32,960 nucleotides of DNA, taken from positions 1 through 32,960 of the forward strand of contig JAYPDM010000013.1 in NCBI GenBank assembly GCA_038125265.1. The letters run 5' to 3'. The translations under genes and the position numbers were made by a program. Below the pieces are notes generated by a model that was not told where the DNA came from, made no database searches, and was given only the letters and a program-made list of their open reading frames with translations. Origin of the DNA: JAURFX01 sp038125265. Lineage in GTDB: Bacteria; Pseudomonadota; Gammaproteobacteria; Steroidobacterales; Rariloculaceae. Below, piece after piece: positions 1 to 7,807 of the stretch; within the stretch, counting starts at the first letter, position 1, and each line of letters opens with the position of its first letter.

Positions 1-275
1 TGCTTGATATTGAGGAAGGATATAGCTTGATGGAATTAGCTAAGCTAAACGATATTGAGGGAATTGAGGCTATATGTGGAGGGGCTTGCTCTTGTGCCAC
101 ATGCCATGTTCATATTGATGAGAAATGGCAAGCGCAATTACCAAAGATTGACGCCCTCGAAGATGCAATGCTTGATACGAATGGTTCTCGTGACAAAAAT
201 TCAAGACTGTCATGCCAAATCAGATTAAGCAAAGAGTTAGATGGGCTCACCGTCAAAGTGGGCGAGGCCTACTGA
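1..275 (+). CDS. 2Fe-2S ferredoxin, adrenodoxin type (5' partial)
   Basis: This is the C-terminal part of a plant/vertebrate-type 2Fe-2S ferredoxin, a soluble one-electron carrier. The frame is open from the window edge (first full codon at position 3), and the residues before the first Met (LDIEEGYSL) match the family's usual strand just before the cluster loop, so the gene starts outside the window. The cluster signature CGGACSCATCH shows the Cys spacing of adrenodoxin-like proteins, and a fourth Cys follows in RLSCQIRL. Family members donate electrons to cytochromes P450 or Rieske oxygenases, or serve in Fe-S assembly; the partner would lie upstream and is not visible. The stop is one base from the stop of the convergent TRAP permease gene. 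Confidence 0.93.
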   Translation, partial: LDIEEGYSLMELAKLNDIEGIEAICGGACSCATCHVHIDEKWQAQLPKIDALEDAMLDTNGSRDKNSRLSCQIRLSKELDGLTVKVGEAY

Positions 276-276
276 A

Positions 277-1185
277 TTACATTAACCCCAAAGCTCTTGG
301 TAGCGCGAGCGAGAACCAAGGGATATAGGTAATTAGAACTAGCACAAAGAGCAGAACCAATAACCAAGGCAATGAGGATTTTATGACCTTTTCAAGTGAT
401 AGTCCTGAGACACTGGAGGTCACAAAAAGGTTTAAGCCCACAGGTGGTGACACCAGTCCAATTTGCATATTCAGCACCATAACTACACCTAGATGAATAG
501 GATCAATCCCAAGCTCTAAGGCGATCGGAAAAAGCAGGGGGGTTAATACTAAAACCACAGAGGTTGGCTCCATAAAATTTCCAGCAATCAAAAGTAGAAT
601 GTTCATTGCAATTAAAAAGCCCCAAGCGGGGAGACCAAGATTTACGATCCATTCAGCAGCCTCTTGAGGAATGCTTTCGTAAGTAATCACTGTCTTGAAT
701 AGGTAGGCTCCTGCAATAATAAACATTAACATCGCTGTAATTCTAGCGCTGTCGACCAAGACGCCCTTGACTTGATTGAGCTTCATATCCTTATAGTAGA
801 AGACAGAAATGATGAAAGCATACACAGCAGCGAAGGCGGCGGCCTCAGTAGGAGAAAAGATGCCCGCATAAATACCCCCAAGGATAATAACCAGCGTAAA
901 TAATCCCGGGAAAGCATCAAATATTAGATAGATCGTCTCTTTTAATGGGACCGCTTCTTGTCTTGGTAGGTCTTGGATTTTTGCAATAACAGCAATGACA
1001 ATCATAAGGGCAATGGTAAGAACAATACCCGGCACAATACCTGCCATAAACAAATTACCGATCGAGGTCTCGGTGACTGCTCCATAAATGACCATCACCA
1101 ATGATGGAGGAATCAATATGCCTAATGTTCCAGCATTGCAAACTACACCTGCTGCGAATTCTCTCTTATAGCCTGATGTCACCAT
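277..1185 (-). CDS. dctM: TRAP transporter large permease, DctM family (N-terminus lost in gap)
   Basis: This is the large membrane subunit of a tripartite ATP-independent periplasmic transporter, which imports small carboxylates or similar solutes using an ion gradient. The visible 302 residues contain the family signature GTLGILIPPSLVMVIYG and a run of hydrophobic segments through the C-terminus. DctM proteins are usually about 425 residues, so roughly 125 N-terminal residues fall in the N gap; the Met touching the gap is probably internal. The gene lies downstream of a TRAP substrate-binding protein on the same strand, so the two form one operon. The small permease DctQ is not seen and probably also lies in the gap. 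The substrate cannot be read from the sequence. Confidence 0.92.
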   Translation of the reverse strand: MVTSGYKREFAAGVVCNAGTLGILIPPSLVMVIYGAVTETSIGNLFMAGIVPGIVLTIALMIVIAVIAKIQDLPRQEAVPLKETIYLIFDAFPGLFTLVIILGGIYAGIFSPTEAAAFAAVYAFIISVFYYKDMKLNQVKGVLVDSARITAMLMFIIAGAYLFKTVITYESIPQEAAEWIVNLGLPAWGFLIAMNILLLIAGNFMEPTSVVLVLTPLLFPIALELGIDPIHLGVVMVLNMQIGLVSPPVGLNLFVTSSVSGLSLEKVIKSSLPWLLVLLFVLVLITYIPWFSLALPRALGLM

Positions 1186-1285
1186 NNNNNNNNNNNNNNN
1201 NNNNNNNNNNNNNNNNNNNNNNNNNNNNNNNNNNNNNNNNNNNNNNNNNNNNNNNNNNNNNNNNNNNNNNNNNNNNNNNNNNNNN
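1186..1285. other. Assembly gap (100 N)
   Basis: A run of exactly 100 N, the conventional placeholder for a scaffold gap of unknown or estimated length. The flanking genes imply that it hides the first ~125 codons of dctM and probably a dctQ gene, so about 0.4 to 1 kb may be missing. ORFs that cross it, such as a plus-strand frame over 1101-1292, are not real. Confidence 0.97.
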
Positions 1286-1293
1286 GTATTGAA

Positions 1294-2325
1294 TCAGTTT
1301 AAGGATTGAGCGATCGCAATGTTTTCTCGTCCAATGCCATCAGCAAATATTTCCCAAACGGGCCTCATAGATTCTTGCCAAATAGCAAGCTCATCCGACG
1401 TGAAGCTAATGATCTCTGAATCTCCAGAGGCGAGAATTTCAGCTCGGTCCCTGAGGTTAATTTCCTCAGCCCTCTGGTTGCCCCACTGCGTCACCTCATC
1501 CATTACCTCTTCAAGACCTGTTCTTACATCCTCTGGAAGTGATTGCCAAAAATCAGGATTTACAGCCACCAAGTATCCAATGTAGCCATGATTGGTCTCC
1601 ATGATATAGGGTTGGACTTCATAGTATTTTGCTGAGTAAATATTTGACCAAGTGTTCTCTTGGGCATCAATGACCCCAGTTTGTAAGGCTTGATAAACCT
1701 CGCCCAGCGCCATTTTTTGTGGGCTTCCACCCATATTTAAAATTTGCTCTTCAAGGACATCAGATTCCATAATTCTGAACTTTAAGCCATCTGCATCTTC
1801 AGGCACCCTTAAAGGGATTGGCGCAGTAAATTCTTTCATACCGTTATGCCAAAAGGCTAAGCCTTGGAAGCCTCTATTATTTAATGTACCAAGTAATTCT
1901 TGTCCGGTATCGCTATTCTGAAAGCGTTCTACTGCCTCAATATTTGGAAATAGAAAAGGTAAATCAAAAATCTGAAACGCTTGTGTCATTCGGTCAAATT
2001 TAGATAGCGAAATTGCAATCATTTGAATCTCTCCCGCAAATAGCGCAGGGAGACTATCATCATCTGTCATGAGCTGACTTGAGGGGTAAACATCTACATT
2101 AACCCTTCCAGGAAAACGTGCCTCAGCAAGCTCCTCAAAAAGTGCTGCTGCTTGACCTTTTGGTGTGCTCGGGGCAGTAACATGCGGGAACCTTATGGTG
2201 CATGGATCATCCAAACTGCAAGCTAATTGAGCAGATTCATTTGTTCCATTTGAACAACCAGCGAGGAGTAAAAGTATTATGCTTTTGAGGGTGATAATTT
2301 TTAACAGTATTGATTTTTTTATCAT
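1294..2325 (-). CDS. dctP: TRAP transporter substrate-binding lipoprotein, DctP family
   Basis: This is the extracytoplasmic solute receptor of the TRAP system whose permease lies downstream across the gap. I chose the ATG at 2325 because it gives a compact lipoprotein signal: MIKK, a hydrophobic stretch and LLAGC, with the lipidated Cys at residue 24. An ATG at 2355 would add ten residues. The mature part shows DctP-family features: a strand-rich start after the signal, DAQENTWSNI near the C-terminal half (the usual GxxDAqExp region), and the long final helices. The conserved Arg contacting a ligand carboxylate is plausibly the one in LKFRIMES. The substrate is probably a carboxylic acid, but its identity is unknown. 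The gene is divergent from the TauE/SafE gene. Confidence 0.93.
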   Translation of the reverse strand: MIKKSILLKIITLKSIILLLLAGCSNGTNESAQLACSLDDPCTIRFPHVTAPSTPKGQAAALFEELAEARFPGRVNVDVYPSSQLMTDDDSLPALFAGEIQMIAISLSKFDRMTQAFQIFDLPFLFPNIEAVERFQNSDTGQELLGTLNNRGFQGLAFWHNGMKEFTAPIPLRVPEDADGLKFRIMESDVLEEQILNMGGSPQKMALGEVYQALQTGVIDAQENTWSNIYSAKYYEVQPYIMETNHGYIGYLVAVNPDFWQSLPEDVRTGLEEVMDEVTQWGNQRAEEINLRDRAEILASGDSEIISFTSDELAIWQESMRPVWEIFADGIGRENIAIAQSLN

Positions 2326-2409
2326 ACTTAAGTGACCTATTGTTTTGAATATCATTACTATATCTTATCTTTTCATAAAAAGTCACAAAATTGGATCTAT
2401 AATTGCTTC
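2326..2409. promoter_or_regulatory. Divergent intergenic region, dctP / TauE-SafE
   Basis: About 84 AT-rich bases separate two divergent starts, so promoters for both directions must lie here or inside the genes. I see no convincing -35/-10 pair, hairpin or palindrome. It is listed because it is the only place where the TRAP operon could be controlled. A longer plus-strand ORF beginning at 2332 runs through it, but those extra residues do not resemble the permease family. Confidence 0.4.
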
Positions 2410-3144
2410 ATGTTCGAACTGGTAATTATTATCTTTGCACTAGCTATAGGTGGATTTACAAAGGGATTAACTGGATTAGGATTGCCCATGATTTCGATTC
2501 CAATCATGGCAAATTTTATTGGTGCTGAGAGGGCCATCATGATTATGATTATGCCTACGATCATACTTAACATCTGGCTTGCTTTCACAAACAGAGCAGA
2601 GTACAAAAGCATCCCAGAGTTACCATGGCTATTGATGTTTGGTGTTCCTGGGGCATTTTTAGGGGCCACCTTTTTATACCTTGCACCAGGCTATATACTT
2701 GATACCGTCCTTGCTATTTGGGTTCTGATCTATCTATTAATAAGGTTTATAAATAAGAATTTTAAGCTTTCAAGCAAGGCAAGAAGGTTCCTGCCTTATC
2801 CGGTAGGGTTTGTCGCTGGGGCACTGCAAGCCAGCACTGGAATATCTGCACCCGTGATCGCAGCTTATATTGATGCTTTGCAGTTAAATAAAAGTGGCTA
2901 TGTATTTGCTGTTGCTTCAGCTTTTGCAACTCTATCTTTTGTACATTTTCTTAGTCTCTTGTTCTATTCTGCGATTTCGATGCAACAGATATATATCAGT
3001 ATGATCGCAGTTTTACCGGCCATCATTTTTGTTCAACCAGGGGTGTATCTAAGAAATATTCTGTCGCAAAGTTTATTTGATAGTGTAATCAAATTGATAC
3101 TATTGATCATGGCCGTACAGTTGATCTATAAAACTTGGATATAG
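2410..3144 (+). CDS. TauE/SafE family sulfite/organic anion exporter-like permease
   Basis: A 244-residue membrane protein with about eight hydrophobic segments. The N-terminal GGFTKGLTGLGLPMISIPIM repeats the TauE/SafE (DUF81) pattern, and a second copy of the repeat appears in the C-terminal half as GALQASTGISAPVIAAY, as expected for this internally duplicated family. Members are proposed to export sulfite, sulfoacetate or other organosulfonates or anions; the exact substrate cannot be assigned here. I chose the ATG at 2410 (MFELVIIIF) rather than the start at 2332, because the first 26 residues of the longer frame are not hydrophobic in the family pattern. The gene is divergent from dctP, which fits joint handling of an organic acid but does not prove it. 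Confidence 0.88.
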   Translation: MFELVIIIFALAIGGFTKGLTGLGLPMISIPIMANFIGAERAIMIMIMPTIILNIWLAFTNRAEYKSIPELPWLLMFGVPGAFLGATFLYLAPGYILDTVLAIWVLIYLLIRFINKNFKLSSKARRFLPYPVGFVAGALQASTGISAPVIAAYIDALQLNKSGYVFAVASAFATLSFVHFLSLLFYSAISMQQIYISMIAVLPAIIFVQPGVYLRNILSQSLFDSVIKLILLIMAVQLIYKTWI

Positions 3145-3187
3145 CTTAGTTATTAATCCAAAATAATGTAAAATAATCCCCTTAATT

Positions 3188-3502
3188 ATGCCAACTTATA
3201 CCTATAAAAACCTATCTTCAGGCACTGAACCAGTGGAGTATTTTGAATTCTTTCAAAGCATGAAAGATAAGCCCTTCACACATCATCCTGAGACGGGAGT
3301 TCCTATTCAAAGGATTGTCTCTGGAGGCTTAGGTATTCTTGGTAAGCCGCTTAAAAGAAGCACTGTGGTCAATAAGAGCCTTGCCGCGGCAACACCCTGT
3401 GGCTGCAGCAAAACAGCACTCAAAAATATCATGAGCCCAAGAGGAAGCATTAAGACCGTATCATCCAAGTCTTCTTGTAGCCACTCTGGGCATAAACACT
3501 AA
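3188..3502 (+). CDS. FmdB-like small protein lacking the zinc-ribbon cysteines
   Basis: A 104-residue protein. Its first ~50 residues follow the FmdB/putative regulatory protein pattern: MPTY.Y, then FEFFQSMKDKP and a closing R-I-V-S-G-G. Normal family members bind zinc through two C-x-x-C knuckles. Here the first is replaced by NLSSG around residues 8-12 and the second by HHPETG at 32-37, so all four cysteines are gone. A new Cys/His cluster appears near the C-terminus (C71, C73, C97, H99, H102, H104) and may bind metal instead. The function of FmdB proteins is not firmly known; the name comes from an old proposal of transcriptional regulation. The gene precedes the M24/ALDH operon by 16 bp and is probably co-transcribed with it. 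Confidence 0.78.
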   Translation: MPTYTYKNLSSGTEPVEYFEFFQSMKDKPFTHHPETGVPIQRIVSGGLGILGKPLKRSTVVNKSLAAATPCGCSKTALKNIMSPRGSIKTVSSKSSCSHSGHKH

Positions 3503-3518
3503 ATATAGCGAGAAAAAA

Positions 3519-4802
3519 ATGACTGAGAATAAAATCATTGATCCCACCTCACCAAATTGGAACTGGAAGAGACCAATAGCATCTCCTGGCCGAATGGCTG
3601 TAGATTTTGAGGAGAGAGTTAATTTTGACAGATTAAGAGAGTACAGGGTTGCCAGAGCGAGACAAGCAGTAAAAAACTCCGGTTTAGGCGCAGTATTGTG
3701 TTTTGATAATAACAACATTAGGTATCTGACCGGGAGTGTTATTGGTGAGTGGGCAAGAGATAAAGTTTGTCGGTATGCTTTATATACTCCAAATGCTGAA
3801 CCCTACCTCTGGGATTTTGGATCAGCCGCCACACACCACAGATTATTTTCTCCTTGGTTAGAGCAAGATCGATGCAAAGCAGGAATGCTTGGGCTTCGAG
3901 GTGCTGTTGCGCCTGAGGCTGGTTTATTCAAGCAAGCTGCAAAGGAAATTGCAAGACTGCTCAAGCTTGAAGGTGTTGCAAATATGCCTCTAGGTGTAGA
4001 TATTTGTGAGCCCCCGATGTTATTCGCCCTTCAAGAAGAGGGCCTTGAGGTTAGGGATGCTCAGCAAGTTATGCTTGATGCCAGACAAATCAAGAGTATG
4101 GATGAAATCATGCTACTAAATACGGCAGCCTCAATGGTGGATGGAACTTACCAGTGTATTGCTGAGGCATTGAAACCAGGTGCGAGAGAGAATGAAATGG
4201 TAGCTCTGGCTAATAAGCAATTATACGAAGCTGGTTCAGATGATGTTGAAGCGATAAATGCTGTGTCTGGAGAGAGATGTAGCCCGCACCCGCATAACTT
4301 TACCGACAGAATGTATCGTCCCGGAGATCAAGCTTTTTTTGATGTCATACAGTCCTATATGGGTTACAGAACTTGTTATTACCGTACATTAAATGTCTGT
4401 TCTGCTACGCCAGCTCAACGTGATGCATACACCAGAGCTCGGGAATGGATTGATGCAGCGATAAATATGATCAGACCAGGCGTGACAACAGATAAAATTG
4501 CAGCTAAGTGGCCTGAGGCTAAAGAGTTTGGGTTTGAGAATGAGATGGAGGCATTTGGTTTGCAGTTCGGTCATGGTTTAGGACTGGCACTGCATGAAAG
4601 ACCCATTATCTCTAGGTTAGTTTCTTTAGATAATCCTTTTGAGATAAAAGAGGGGATGGTATTTGCCCTTGAGACTTACTGCCCTGCAGCGGACGGAAAT
4701 GGTGCCGCTAGAATTGAGGAGGAGGTAGTCGTTACCAATGATGGTTGTAAAGTTATTACCTTGTTCCCTGCGCAAGAATTATTCATTGCAAACGAATACT
4801 AA
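3519..4802 (+). CDS. M24 family (creatinase/prolidase-like) protein, altered metal site
   Basis: A 427-residue two-domain protein. The N-terminal creatinase-like domain (about residues 30-190) contains DNNNIRYLTGS, and the C-terminal pita-bread domain (about 195-420) contains the M24 motifs FGHGLGL and LETYCPA, and ends with RIEEEVVVT. Metallo-M24 enzymes use D, D, H, E, E as ligands. I see D275, H352, E385 and E400, but at the expected second Asp (about residues 286-288) the sequence is CYYRT, so this ligand is lost. Overall length and layout recall the DMSP lyase DddP, but DddP's catalytic Tyr and Asp around the GHG motif are not conserved. It may be a metal-free creatinase-type hydrolase or lyase. 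It is followed by an aldehyde dehydrogenase after 15 bp, an operon arrangement. The spacer ends near the GAGAAAAAA-ATG start. Confidence 0.86.
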   Translation: MTENKIIDPTSPNWNWKRPIASPGRMAVDFEERVNFDRLREYRVARARQAVKNSGLGAVLCFDNNNIRYLTGSVIGEWARDKVCRYALYTPNAEPYLWDFGSAATHHRLFSPWLEQDRCKAGMLGLRGAVAPEAGLFKQAAKEIARLLKLEGVANMPLGVDICEPPMLFALQEEGLEVRDAQQVMLDARQIKSMDEIMLLNTAASMVDGTYQCIAEALKPGARENEMVALANKQLYEAGSDDVEAINAVSGERCSPHPHNFTDRMYRPGDQAFFDVIQSYMGYRTCYYRTLNVCSATPAQRDAYTRAREWIDAAINMIRPGVTTDKIAAKWPEAKEFGFENEMEAFGLQFGHGLGLALHERPIISRLVSLDNPFEIKEGMVFALETYCPAADGNGAARIEEEVVVTNDGCKVITLFPAQELFIANEY

Positions 4803-4817
4803 AATTAGGAATTTATT

Positions 4818-6245
4818 ATGAAAACATCTTTATACATTGGTGGTCAGTGGAAGGATGCATCAGACGGTTCGAGTTTTCCAGTAATAGATCCGTCTAATGA
4901 GCAAGTTTTGGCAGAAGTTGCCAGTGCTACTTCTGTGGATGTGAATGAGGCCATTGACGTTGCATACAAAGCTGGTCAGGAATGGGCTAAAACCTCTCCG
5001 AGAGAGAGGGCCGATATCCTTATGCGTTCTTGGGAGCTTCTCAATCAACGTAAACAGGAGATTGCTGAATATATAGTCAAAGAAAACGGTAAAGCCATGC
5101 CTGATGCACTCAGTGAGGCCGGCTATGCAATAGAATTTTATCGTTGGTATGCAGAGGAGACGGTAAGAAATTATGGAGAAATCCTAAACTCTCCCTCAGG
5201 TGATAAGAAAATTATGGCAATCAGACAGCCCATTGGGCTGTCAGTGTTAGTAACTCCATGGAACTATCCTGCGGCCATGGCTACAAGAAAAATTGCACCC
5301 GCAATAGGTGCCGGTTGTTCAGTAATACTCAAGCCAGCCTCTGACACCCCATTAACCGCATTGCTCATTGCAGATATTATGGAACAGGCAGGAGTCCCAG
5401 CCGGTGTTGTCAATGTGCTGCCTTCCAGGAGCAGCGGTGCGGTAGTCTCACAGATGCTTCATGACAGTAGGGTAAGAAAACTCTCGTTCACGGGCTCTAC
5501 CGAGGTTGGAAGAATACTGCTTCGAGAGGCATCTGACTGTATCGTGAACTGTTCTATGGAGCTTGGAGGTAATGCCCCATTTCTAGTTTTTGATGATGCA
5601 GATATTGATGATGCAGTTGCAGGGGCAATGATTGCTAAGATGAGAAATGGTGGGGAGGCTTGTACCGCTGCGAATCGATTCTATGTTCATAAAAAAGTGG
5701 CTGATGAGTTTAGCGAGAAATTTGCCGCTGCCATGCAAGCACTTAAAGTCGGGCCTGGTCTTGACCCAACTGTCCAGCTTGGACCGATGGTAAATGCTCA
5801 GGCAATTGAAGATATCAGTCGATTGGTGAATGATGCAAAAGATAAAGGCGCTGAGCCTTTGTGCGGCGGCGAGCCAATTGACTCAGTTGGATTTTATTAT
5901 CCACCCACAGTGCTTGCAAAGGTTAATAAAGATTGCAACATTTTAAAAGAGGAAATATTTGGACCTGTGGCACCGATTGTAACCTTTGAGGATGATGACG
6001 AGGCAATTCATGCTGCAAACGATACTGAATATGGTCTTATCTCATATCTTTATACATCTAATTTAGCGAGAGGTCTTAAGGTTTCTGAAAAGTTAGATGC
6101 TGGAATGATTGGGCTTAATCGTGGAATGGTCTCTGATCCTGCTGCACCATTTGGCGGAGTAAAGCAGAGTGGTTTAGGTCGTGAGGGTTCGCATGATGGA
6201 CTTCATGAATACATGGAAAAAAAATACATTAGTTTAAATTGGTAA
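4818..6245 (+). CDS. NAD(P)-dependent aldehyde dehydrogenase
   Basis: A full-length (475 aa) aldehyde dehydrogenase of the betaine-aldehyde/succinate-semialdehyde type, oxidising an aldehyde to the acid with NAD(P)+. Visible motifs are TPWNYP with Asn149, the coenzyme loop FTGSTEVG, MELGGN with general base Glu248, and GGEACTAANRF with catalytic Cys282. EEIFGPVAP and the C-terminal FGGVKQSGLGREGS are also typical. A TTAGGA ribosome site lies before the ATG. It sits between the M24 protein and a 3-hydroxyisobutyrate dehydrogenase-like gene with short spacers. This suggests a pathway in which an alcohol is oxidised to a semialdehyde and then to an acid, but the actual substrate is not determined by the sequence. 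Confidence 0.96.
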   Translation: MKTSLYIGGQWKDASDGSSFPVIDPSNEQVLAEVASATSVDVNEAIDVAYKAGQEWAKTSPRERADILMRSWELLNQRKQEIAEYIVKENGKAMPDALSEAGYAIEFYRWYAEETVRNYGEILNSPSGDKKIMAIRQPIGLSVLVTPWNYPAAMATRKIAPAIGAGCSVILKPASDTPLTALLIADIMEQAGVPAGVVNVLPSRSSGAVVSQMLHDSRVRKLSFTGSTEVGRILLREASDCIVNCSMELGGNAPFLVFDDADIDDAVAGAMIAKMRNGGEACTAANRFYVHKKVADEFSEKFAAAMQALKVGPGLDPTVQLGPMVNAQAIEDISRLVNDAKDKGAEPLCGGEPIDSVGFYYPPTVLAKVNKDCNILKEEIFGPVAPIVTFEDDDEAIHAANDTEYGLISYLYTSNLARGLKVSEKLDAGMIGLNRGMVSDPAAPFGGVKQSGLGREGSHDGLHEYMEKKYISLNW

Positions 6246-6249
6246 TTTT

Positions 6250-6254
6250 AGGAG
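6250..6254 (+). promoter_or_regulatory. Shine-Dalgarno site fixing a GTG start
   Basis: AGGAG six bases before the GTG at 6261 supports that codon as the start of the 3-hydroxyisobutyrate dehydrogenase-like gene. No ATG near this point is in frame at a useful distance. Confidence 0.7.
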
Positions 6255-6260
6255 AATACA

Positions 6261-6887
6261 GTGACAGATAATTTAGGATCAATAGGATTGACAATAGGCT
6301 GGATAGGCGCAGGAAGAATGGGGTATCCCATGGCAAAAAGACTTCTTGATGCTGGTTGTGATGTTTCAATATTTAATAGAACCAAATCTAAGGCTGAGCC
6401 ATTAGCTGAGTATGGTGGAAAAATTGTTGATGTCCCTCTTGATCTATCTGACAGAGATATTATTTTTACGATGGTTTCAACATCAGATGATCTAAAGCAA
6501 GTGACATTTGGTGAGAATGGTGTACTGACTGGAGATAAGCTTCCTAAAATACTGATAGATTGTTCAAGTGTGTCTGAGGAGGCTTCTGCGGAAGTCAGGG
6601 CTCGAGCTCTCGAGCTTGGTGTTCAGATGTTGGCTTCACCTGTGAGTGGTAATGGCAAGGTCGTTAAATCAGGCAAACTAACCATCGTTTCATCTGGGCC
6701 TAAAGACACTTTTGACACTGCTGAACCCTTCTTAAATGCTCTCGGAAGAGGAGTGACTTATGTCGGTGAAGGAGAGCTCGCTAGAATGGTTAAAATTTGT
6801 CATAACCTGCTTTTAGGAGTTGTTACGCAGTGCCTAGCAGAAATTGTAGTATTGGCTGAAAAAGGCGGAGTACCAAGGCATGCAACC
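6261..6887 (+). CDS. 3-hydroxyisobutyrate dehydrogenase family oxidoreductase (C-terminus lost in gap)
   Basis: The NAD(P)-binding beta-hydroxyacid dehydrogenase family oxidises 3-hydroxy acids to semialdehydes (3-hydroxyisobutyrate, tartronate semialdehyde, 6-phosphogluconate and relatives). The N-terminal Rossmann fold shows WIGAGRMGYPMA, followed by FNRTKSKAE at the end of the second strand, where Asn-Arg-Thr suggests NADP preference. The substrate motif appears as ASPVSGNGK (about 125-133) and the catalytic Lys is K178 in RMVKICHNLL. Only 209 residues are present before the N gap; the family is about 290, so roughly 80 residues are missing. The start is GTG with a good AGGAG site. The preceding aldehyde dehydrogenase could oxidise its semialdehyde product. 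Confidence 0.92.
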
Positions 6888-6987
6888 NNNNNNNNNNNNN
6901 NNNNNNNNNNNNNNNNNNNNNNNNNNNNNNNNNNNNNNNNNNNNNNNNNNNNNNNNNNNNNNNNNNNNNNNNNNNNNNNNNNNNNNN
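6888..6987. other. Assembly gap (100 N)
   Basis: A second run of exactly 100 N. It cuts off the last ~80 codons of the dehydrogenase upstream and an estimated 150 or more codons of the transporter downstream, so the true distance is probably at least ~0.7 kb. A continuous reading frame through the N run does not mean that the two genes are fused. Confidence 0.97.
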
Positions 6988-7797
6988 GGCTATAAAATTT
7001 TCGATAAGTTAATGAAATTTTTTATTTTCTTAATGTTTTTTACCGTGCTGATAACAGCATTTATGCTTTGGCCTAGTACTGATCAGGTCCTCAGAGGAAT
7101 ATTTATACCTAGAGTTCCAAATGTTGAAGGAGGAATTGCATGGACTGTGGCATTGATTGGTGGCATTGGTGGTACCGTGACAGTGCTCGGGTACGGCTAT
7201 TGGATCAAAGAAGAGAATAGAGAGTCAACTGGTGACCTTAGTGACTGCAGGCTTGATTTAAGATTTGGATATTTGGTTACCGCTATTTTTGGCATGGCAA
7301 TGATCATCATTGGTAATCAAATCACCATAGAGGGCCAAGGCGCTACACTTTTGGTACAGCTCTCATACGAATTAGAAAATCTTTTTGGGATTATAGGAAA
7401 ATATATATTTCTCATAGGTGCTTGGGGGGCAGTATTTACGTCTTTGTTAGGCGTTTGGCAGTCAGTCCCTTATATTTTTGCAGATTGTATTGATCTGATT
7501 ACTTCGCCCAAAAATGAAAAGAATGAGAATCGAACCATAAGCACAAAATCATCCATGTACAAGCTTTATCTTGTCTTTATTAGCATCATTCCAATGTATG
7601 GATTATTCGTTGGCTTTACCCAAGTTCAGAGGCTTTATACCATTACAGGAGCTTTATTTTTTCCGTTACTCGCCTTGGTCTTATTGTTCTTTAATAATGC
7701 GAACTGGGTTGGAAAATTAAAAAATAATTTAGCTCATCAGTTCATGCTCATTATTAATTTAGCCTTTTTTGGGTGGATATTTTTTAATACTTTTTAG
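6988..7797 (+). CDS. Nramp-related membrane transporter (N-terminus lost in gap)
   Basis: The 269 visible residues form at least six hydrophobic segments and match the C-terminal two thirds of Nramp-like (Mn/Fe/Mg transporter superfamily) proteins of the APC fold. The recognisable core is GGIGGTVTVLGYGYWIKEE, which corresponds to the region carrying the Met-Pro-His metal-binding motif of transmembrane helix 6 in classical Nramp. Here that motif is absent and a GYGYW sequence occupies the place, as in a branch of bacterial Nramp-like proteins with unknown substrate. The helix 1 motif lies in the gap and cannot be checked. Transport of Mn or Fe should not be assumed. The stop is ten bases from the following flavin reductase-like gene, so the genes are probably co-transcribed. 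Confidence 0.8.
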   Translation, partial: GYKIFDKLMKFFIFLMFFTVLITAFMLWPSTDQVLRGIFIPRVPNVEGGIAWTVALIGGIGGTVTVLGYGYWIKEENRESTGDLSDCRLDLRFGYLVTAIFGMAMIIIGNQITIEGQGATLLVQLSYELENLFGIIGKYIFLIGAWGAVFTSLLGVWQSVPYIFADCIDLITSPKNEKNENRTISTKSSMYKLYLVFISIIPMYGLFVGFTQVQRLYTITGALFFPLLALVLLFFNNANWVGKLKNNLAHQFMLIINLAFFGWIFFNTF

Positions 7798-7807
7798 AGA
7801 ATATTGA

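Noticed and set aside
1101..1292. Plus-strand frame across the first N run
   Set aside because: Mostly undefined residues and antisense to dctM.
3519..4802. DMSP lyase DddP
   Set aside because: Length and fold match, but the second Asp ligand is missing and DddP's catalytic Tyr and Asp around the GHG motif are not conserved, so I call only an M24 family protein.
6880..6987. Reading frames that cross the second N run
   Set aside because: Residues are undefined; the frames are an artefact of the 100-N placeholder and do not show a fusion.
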